Assembly (NCBI GenBank): GCA_937943625.1
Contig: CALEAD010000034.1
Span: 40,950 to 104,949 of the forward strand
DNA: 64,000 bases
Direction: 5' to 3'
Source of the DNA: an uncultured Anaerolineae bacterium
Lineage (GTDB): Bacteria; Chloroflexota; Anaerolineae; Promineifilales; Promineifilaceae
Part shown: one piece after another, positions 59,996 through 64,000 of the stretch
Numbering within the stretch: the first letter of the stretch is position 1
Layout of the letters: every line of letters starts with the position of its first letter
Notes under the pieces: generated by a model
Seen by the model: only the letters and a program-made list of their open reading frames with translations
The model's database searches: none
Told to the model about the DNA's origin: nothing
Made by a program: the position numbers and the translations under genes

Positions 59996-60493
59996 ATGAC
60001 AAATTTAACCGTATCCAATAACCTGGTTGTTGGCCTGGAATACACCCTGCGCCTTGATGATGGTGAAGTAATTGATGCTTCTGACAGCAATGCGCCGCTG
60101 GAGTATTTGCACGGGCACGGCCAGTTGATTCCCGGCCTGGAGCGTGAGCTGCACGGCATGTCTGTGGGTGATAAGAAAACCGTAACCGTAGCCCCTGAAG
60201 ATGGTTATGGCGAATATGACGAAGATGCGTTTGAGGCCGTGCCTCTAAGCGCCTTCCCTGATGGCATTGAGCTATCCCCTGGGCTGGAACTGCACATGCG
60301 TGACAGTGCTACCGGCCACATCATTCAGGCGTTTGTGGCCGAAGTCACTGACGATACCGTGATTTTAGACTTGAACCACCCACTGGCGGGTGAGGCGCTG
60401 ACGTTTGACGTAAAAATTGCCTCCTTGCGCAAGGCCACCCAGGAAGAGCTGGAACACGGCCACGTACACAGCGAGGGTGGCCACCATCACTAA
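59996..60493 (+). CDS. slyD: SlyD-type FKBP peptidyl-prolyl isomerase
   Basis: A 165-residue cytosolic chaperone/prolyl isomerase. The FKBP core includes LEYTLRLDDGEVIDASDSNA, PLEYLHGHGQLIPGLERELH and GMSVGDKKTVTVAPEDGYGE. The insert-in-flap domain (AFPDGIELSPGLELHMRDSA) is the SlyD hallmark. A His-rich tail (HGHVHSEGGHHH) is a short nickel-binding region, less developed than in Escherichia coli. Start ATG 59996 follows AAGGAG. It has its own promoter, leader hairpin and terminator. Confidence 0.93.
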   Translation: MTNLTVSNNLVVGLEYTLRLDDGEVIDASDSNAPLEYLHGHGQLIPGLERELHGMSVGDKKTVTVAPEDGYGEYDEDAFEAVPLSAFPDGIELSPGLELHMRDSATGHIIQAFVAEVTDDTVILDLNHPLAGEALTFDVKIASLRKATQEELEHGHVHSEGGHHH

Positions 60494-60497
60494 AAAG

Positions 60498-60536
60498 AGA
60501 AGCTCAACTTCTGCCAAAAGTTGAGCTTCTTCTTTT
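60498..60536. terminator. bidirectional terminator between slyD and the J-domain gene
   Basis: AGAAGCTCAACTT and AAGTTGAGCTTCT form a perfect 13-base stem with a 7-base loop. TCTTTT follows on the plus strand and TCTTTTT on the minus strand. Confidence 0.85.
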
Positions 60537-61551
60537 AATAATCTATCTCGTCTGCCATTTCATCGTCTTCAAAGGAATAGCGCCTGCGTCGTTTCCATGA
60601 CCAATGTTCGGCGGCCAGGTCTGGGTCATCCTCAAAGACCTGCTCCAGATTCAGGTCATACATCGTGTCGGCAAAATCGTCGCCGGCGAATTCCATTTCT
60701 TCATCGGCAAACATCTCAATTTGCTGCTCCAGCACGTCTCGCTCGATGCGTTTGTGCGTGATTTTTTCCTGCAGTTCGGTGGCCATTTTTTGCAGAAAGT
60801 CAATGCCGCGCTTTTCGGCTTGCCTGGCCTTTTCAAGCAATCTGGCGTTGCGGTGCTGAGCCAGCCGCGTCAGCTCCTCTTTAATTTCGGCCAGGCGACG
60901 CTGGCAGCGGGCGACTTCGCGCAGCAGCGCCTCGGCCAACTGCTGATCGCTGAGCGCCCCGTCTGCATGGGCCATGCTGTCTGGCTCCAGGGCAATCTGC
61001 TGTAGCTGTTCCAGGTCGCCTGCTGCATAGGCGGCGTTAATGCGCATCATCATTTGCGTGTGGTAGGCGCGGTCTGTTTCACTTTCCGCCAGGTCGGGGT
61101 GAAAGCGGCGCGCCAACTGGCGGTATAGCTTTTTGAGCGTTTCTTGTGAGTCTGCGCTTAGCTCTTGGGGCGGCGGCTGCATTTCTGGCCCCATGTAGCG
61201 ATATTCGCCAGCGGCCGTTGCGCCACTGCCGGCGCCAAATTGCCATTCTGTGCCGCTCCAATCATCTAATCCGTCCAGATTTTCGCTGTTTTGGGCAAAG
61301 AACCAATCATTTTGCATCTGGCGCAACTGCTTTTTCAGGGCCTGTACCTCACTCTGTAGACGCTTCAGTCGTTCGACCAGGGGCGCGATTTGCGCGCGCA
61401 GCTTGAACTCAAAAGCGGTGATAGCGGCTATTTTTTCTGTCAGGTTGGCCTCGGCTTCGATGAGCTGCGGGCGTAGCGTTTCTAGCAAAGCCTGTAGCTC
61501 TTTGATTTGTGCTTGCCAGTTATTTGGCGTTTGTATGAGTTCTGTGTTCAT
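60535..61551 (-). CDS. J-domain-like protein with long coiled coil
   Basis: A 338-residue cytosolic protein. The first 85 residues form a coiled coil (ELQALLETLRPQLIEAEANL ...). Residues about 140-190 resemble a J-domain: SQETLKKLYRQLARRFHPDL contains the HPD tripeptide that stimulates DnaK, followed by RINAAYAAGDLEQLQQI. A second coiled coil follows, then a very acidic C-terminus (EDDEMADEIDY). No zinc fingers are present. The presumed role is a DnaK co-chaperone with an unknown client. The start MNTELIQT (61551) is chosen. The zinc-ribbon gene lies 14 bases upstream, indicating one transcript. Confidence 0.8.
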   Translation of the reverse strand: MNTELIQTPNNWQAQIKELQALLETLRPQLIEAEANLTEKIAAITAFEFKLRAQIAPLVERLKRLQSEVQALKKQLRQMQNDWFFAQNSENLDGLDDWSGTEWQFGAGSGATAAGEYRYMGPEMQPPPQELSADSQETLKKLYRQLARRFHPDLAESETDRAYHTQMMMRINAAYAAGDLEQLQQIALEPDSMAHADGALSDQQLAEALLREVARCQRRLAEIKEELTRLAQHRNARLLEKARQAEKRGIDFLQKMATELQEKITHKRIERDVLEQQIEMFADEEMEFAGDDFADTMYDLNLEQVFEDDPDLAAEHWSWKRRRRYSFEDDEMADEIDY

Positions 61552-61565
61552 GGTAACCCAGGAGG

Positions 61566-62627
61566 TTATCTGGCGGGGGAGATGGCGCGCACGGTTTTGA
61601 ATGCGTTGACTTCCAGAATCCATGCGCTGTTTGGGCGGCATTGCATGAAGGTTTCCAGGCTGCTGGTGGTATAGGTGTAGCGGTCGCCATCGGCGTTGAA
61701 GCGAATTTCGTAGCTTTCTTGCCTGGCGCCTTCACGCTGGCCGGGGCGCAGGCGTAGTTCTGGCCAGTAGGGGGCGTAGTCGCTGGCGCTGGTGGTTACC
61801 TTGTCTACTTCGCGCCACTCTAATACGGTGTAGCGGCAGAAGTCGTCATACACTTCGTAGTAGCAATCTTGCACAACCTGGCCCAGGCCGCTGCCGGTGT
61901 CTATGGTGTAGGGCGTGCCGCACACTTCTACAGCGTTGGGGGCCGGGTTGCTCTGGGTGGTGCGCACGCGCTGTTCACAACGGCCGATTTCGGCATTGGC
62001 GGGTATCTGGTCGCGCCAGGTGCGATATTCTACCGGGCCGCGCTCTTCAATGGCGATGGTGCGCGTCCATTGTACGCCGCTGACCTGACCGACGACTTCT
62101 TCGGTGCGGAAGAGCATGAAGGCGAAGGCCAGGCAGGCAAACAGTGCCAGACCGATGAGGGCGTAGACGATGGGGTTGGTTTTGCGTGGGGGTGGGGGAG
62201 CAACGGCCGTTTCCTGTTTCTCTGTTCGCAAGGGTGTATTGCACTGGCTGCAGCGGCGGGCGGTTGCAGGGTTTGCGCTGCCGCAGGCGGGGCAGATGAC
62301 GTCTGGGGCAGCTTGTGGGCGGTGGGTGCCCAAAACCTGCCCCTGCTGGCGCGCTGTGCCTTCGCTCAGGTCTGCGCCGCAACTGGCGCAGGTCTGGCTG
62401 CCGGCGGGGTTGCGTGTGCCGCAGTAGGCGCAGTGAATGTCTGGCGCGCTTACGGCCTGGGGCGGGGGCTGGGTCAGCAGCACCTCCTGCGCCGGCTGCT
62501 CGAATTGCACATCTGCTGGCTGGGGGGCGCCACAGCTCTGGCATACGGCCGTTTTGCCACGGTTTTTGCTATGGCAGTTAGGGCAGGTCCATTCCAGTTC
62601 TACGTAACCGAGTATCTTTTTCGTCAT
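61566..62627 (-). CDS. membrane protein with three N-terminal zinc ribbons
   Basis: A 353-residue protein. Three short zinc ribbons of CxxC pairs lie at about residues 14-33 (CPNCHSKNRGKTAVCQSC), 65-85 (CAYCGTRNPAGSQTCASC) and 110-130 (CPACGSANPATARRCSQC). One transmembrane helix (IVYALIGLALFACLAFAFML, about 150-170) is followed by an extracytoplasmic domain of about 180 residues with a Trp/Tyr-rich beta pattern and paired cysteines (QDCYYEVYDDFCRYTVLEW). The function is unknown. It is co-oriented with the J-domain gene. Confidence 0.78.
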   Translation of the reverse strand: MTKKILGYVELEWTCPNCHSKNRGKTAVCQSCGAPQPADVQFEQPAQEVLLTQPPPQAVSAPDIHCAYCGTRNPAGSQTCASCGADLSEGTARQQGQVLGTHRPQAAPDVICPACGSANPATARRCSQCNTPLRTEKQETAVAPPPPRKTNPIVYALIGLALFACLAFAFMLFRTEEVVGQVSGVQWTRTIAIEERGPVEYRTWRDQIPANAEIGRCEQRVRTTQSNPAPNAVEVCGTPYTIDTGSGLGQVVQDCYYEVYDDFCRYTVLEWREVDKVTTSASDYAPYWPELRLRPGQREGARQESYEIRFNADGDRYTYTTSSLETFMQCRPNSAWILEVNAFKTVRAISPAR

Positions 62628-62699
62628 TCACAATTCCTGTCAAGGGAGGATGAAGAATGAAAAGCGTCGTTGCTGTTACCGCACATAAGTATACTCGAT

Positions 62700-62733
62700 A
62701 AAAAAAGAACACAGACAAGAATTGTCCGTGTTC
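62700..62733 (-). terminator. intrinsic terminator after the polyprenyl synthetase gene
   Basis: GAACACAGACAA and TTGTCCGTGTTC form a 12-base stem with one G-T pair and a 3-base loop. On the minus strand TTTTTTT follows. Confidence 0.85.
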
Positions 62734-62798
62734 TGGTAAGGTAAGTGTGGGGTTGGTGAGCTTGGTGGTTTGTTTGTTGGCGGATTAGCTAACCAACT

Positions 62799-63743
62799 CT
62801 ATCTATCCCGGTTAAGCACAACGTCAATCAGGTCATCTAGCTCATCACGCGCGGGGGAGGGAGGCACGCGTGTCAGCGCCTGCCGCGCGCGGCGGGCTAC
62901 TTCATGGGCCTGCATTCTGGCGATTTCTACGGCGCCAGATTCGCGCAGGTTGGCCATCATTTTTTGCAAGGGGTCCATCTCGGCAACGACCGTTGCCACT
63001 CCGGCCTCTGCTCTCATCACATTCTCGCCATTCTGCACAGCCATCACGCCGCGATTTTGCACCACATCCAGGCCGACTGGTTTACCCAGCGCTTCAGGGT
63101 CGCCAATGATGTCCAGGATGTCATCTACAATTTGGAAAGTCAGCCCCAGGTTGTAGGCATACTCCGAGAGAGCTTCGATCACACCCTCATCTTTTGTAGC
63201 CAGAGTAGCCCCCATGCGCGCGGCCGCTTCGAACAGGCTGGCTGTCTTCAGGCCGATGATTTGCTTATACGTCTCCCGGCCCATTGTGCCTGCTTTAGCG
63301 GCGGCGGCCTGCAGCGTTTCACCCTCTACCAATCGAACCGCAGCCTGCGACATAATTTCGTTGTATGGACTGCCATAGGGCGCCATCATTTCATATACTT
63401 TGGCAAACATATAGTCGCCGGTGAGCAAGGCAAAGGTGCGTCCCCAACGTGCATGCACGGTTGGCTTGCCGCGCCGCGTCAGGCTGTGGTCGTTAATGTC
63501 ATCATGTACCAACGTCGCGGTGTGCACCAGTTCAATAGCGGCAGCCAGCCCGACTGCCTCTTGCAGCGTTTGCCCCCCTGCGGCCAGGTAGGCGAGCAGC
63601 GCCATCTTTGGTCGCAGTCGTTTGCCGCCAGAGCTAACGATGTGGGCTGTGGCGTCGCGTAATACGTCTACCTGGCTGTAGACAACCTCTTGTAAATAGT
63701 CGTCTATGGCCGCCATTCCCTGCGAGAGTTTTTCTTGGATCAT
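62799..63743 (-). CDS. trans-polyprenyl diphosphate synthase
   Basis: A 314-residue prenyl transferase that chains isopentenyl diphosphate units onto allylic diphosphates, for example for menaquinone side chains or carrier lipids. Conserved motifs are GGKRLRPKMALLAY (GGKR), the first aspartate-rich motif LVHDDIND, LLTGDYMFAKVYEMM, GLKTASLFEAAARMGA and the second aspartate-rich motif FQIVDDILDIIGD. The product length cannot be read directly; bulky and small residues ahead of the first Asp motif (AAAIELVHTATLVHDD) suggest a medium or long chain. The start at 63743 (MIQEKLSQ) is the better family fit than further upstream. A promoter is visible upstream. Confidence 0.93.
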   Translation of the reverse strand: MIQEKLSQGMAAIDDYLQEVVYSQVDVLRDATAHIVSSGGKRLRPKMALLAYLAAGGQTLQEAVGLAAAIELVHTATLVHDDINDHSLTRRGKPTVHARWGRTFALLTGDYMFAKVYEMMAPYGSPYNEIMSQAAVRLVEGETLQAAAAKAGTMGRETYKQIIGLKTASLFEAAARMGATLATKDEGVIEALSEYAYNLGLTFQIVDDILDIIGDPEALGKPVGLDVVQNRGVMAVQNGENVMRAEAGVATVVAEMDPLQKMMANLRESGAVEIARMQAHEVARRARQALTRVPPSPARDELDDLIDVVLNRDR

Positions 63744-63792
63744 TTGACATGCCTTGTTTACAACTTTCAAATTTTTTTGAACGGTTGCTTGG

Positions 63793-63821
63793 ATTATAGG
63801 ATAGCGATAGGAGGGCGTCAA
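63793..63821 (-). promoter_or_regulatory. sigma-70 promoter for the polyprenyl synthetase gene
   Basis: Minus strand: TTGACG, 17 bases, TATAAT, about 50 bases before the ATG at 63743. The rest of the window after it (63822-64000) shows no gene I can support. Confidence 0.85.
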
Positions 63822-64000
63822 GGAATCGAGCTGCTTTTTTTGTGAAAGGTTTCCCAATCATTAACGTAACTATTGTGCAATCAGAGCCGAAATGGCTCAA
63901 AAATACGAAAAACAAATGCCTTTGAAAAACGGTAGGGGCAATTGAATCACCCCATTGCCAAAACGCAGGGAGCGGCCTGCGTAACAACTCTGCTCAGTGA

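Noticed and set aside
63634..63987. Minus-strand frame upstream of the polyprenyl synthetase
   Set aside because: It runs across the clear promoter and out of frame into the synthetase, with no family resemblance.

Overview
The window looks like bacterial chromosome from a member of the Chloroflexota, probably an Anaerolineae-type lineage. This is an inference from family content: PhaR/phasin-like proteins, an SARP-type regulator with NB-ARC and TPR domains, secreted proteins ending in a YLP(L/I)(V/I) tail, TIGR01906-type membrane proteins and CTC-form L25. I see no rRNA, tRNA, CRISPR array, phage or intact insertion sequence. About 40 genes are supported, most of them housekeeping or transport genes.

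Layout. 0.3-9.96 kb: smc, an RlmI-like methyltransferase, a hydrolase/acyl-CoA-ligase fusion, a polysaccharide deacetylase and an orphan peptide-type ABC permease. 10-13.6 kb: an SRPBCC-like protein, a PhaR-like regulator, a phasin, a PAP2 phosphatase and a small conserved protein. 13.6-17.8 kb: mfd and pth. 17.9-23.8 kb: a family 5 solute-binding lipoprotein, a lipoprotein with three DsbA-like domains, an HprK-like P-loop protein and a TIGR00725/LOG-like protein. 24-31 kb: an SARP/NB-ARC/TPR regulator divergent from a subtilase, then an FxLYD-like lipoprotein. 31.2-34.9 kb: an overlapping operon of YfcC carrier, DUF2817 peptidase and TrkA-N channel-like protein. 35-42.9 kb: the cobalamin locus. 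43-50.7 kb: a G5/PD40 lipoprotein, a DUF2267 protein, rplY, a glycosyltransferase, a spermidine-synthase-like membrane protein and a TIGR01906 protein. 50.7-57.1 kb: two M20 peptidases, a response regulator, an ADP-ribosylglycohydrolase and trpS. 57.3-59.1 kb: trpB2 behind a tryptophan T-box. 59.2-63.9 kb: an MFS remnant, a tiny membrane protein, slyD, a J-domain protein, a zinc-ribbon protein and a polyprenyl diphosphate synthase.

The most interesting system is the minus-strand cluster at 42.9-35.0 kb. A cobalamin riboswitch with a matching terminator/antiterminator precedes six genes. They encode a secreted alpha/alpha-toroid protein (two tandem toroids), a membrane-anchored DUF4430-like protein, an ECF transporter (S, T and a fused double ATPase) and a PduO-type adenosyltransferase. 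The alpha toroid and the DUF4430 beta domain are the two folds that make up animal intrinsic factor and transcobalamin. I infer a split, bacterial transcobalamin-like B12 capture system feeding an ECF importer and then adenosylation.

Two sequence-scale features stand out. The palindrome AACGGCCGTT (core ACGGCCGT) is scattered at very high density inside genes, in all frames, much like HIP1 in cyanobacteria. Intergenic regions are built from a few modular repeats, called here R1 (GCGGTCGGCGGTC-type, often ending TCATTTTCAAGGGAG), R2 (CTGCGTTACATTTTCATT ... GGTGTGCCACCGCTCAT) and R3 (CTTGA ... CCAAAAATCCTTAACTTGTAA). R1 repeatedly supplies the Shine-Dalgarno of the next gene.
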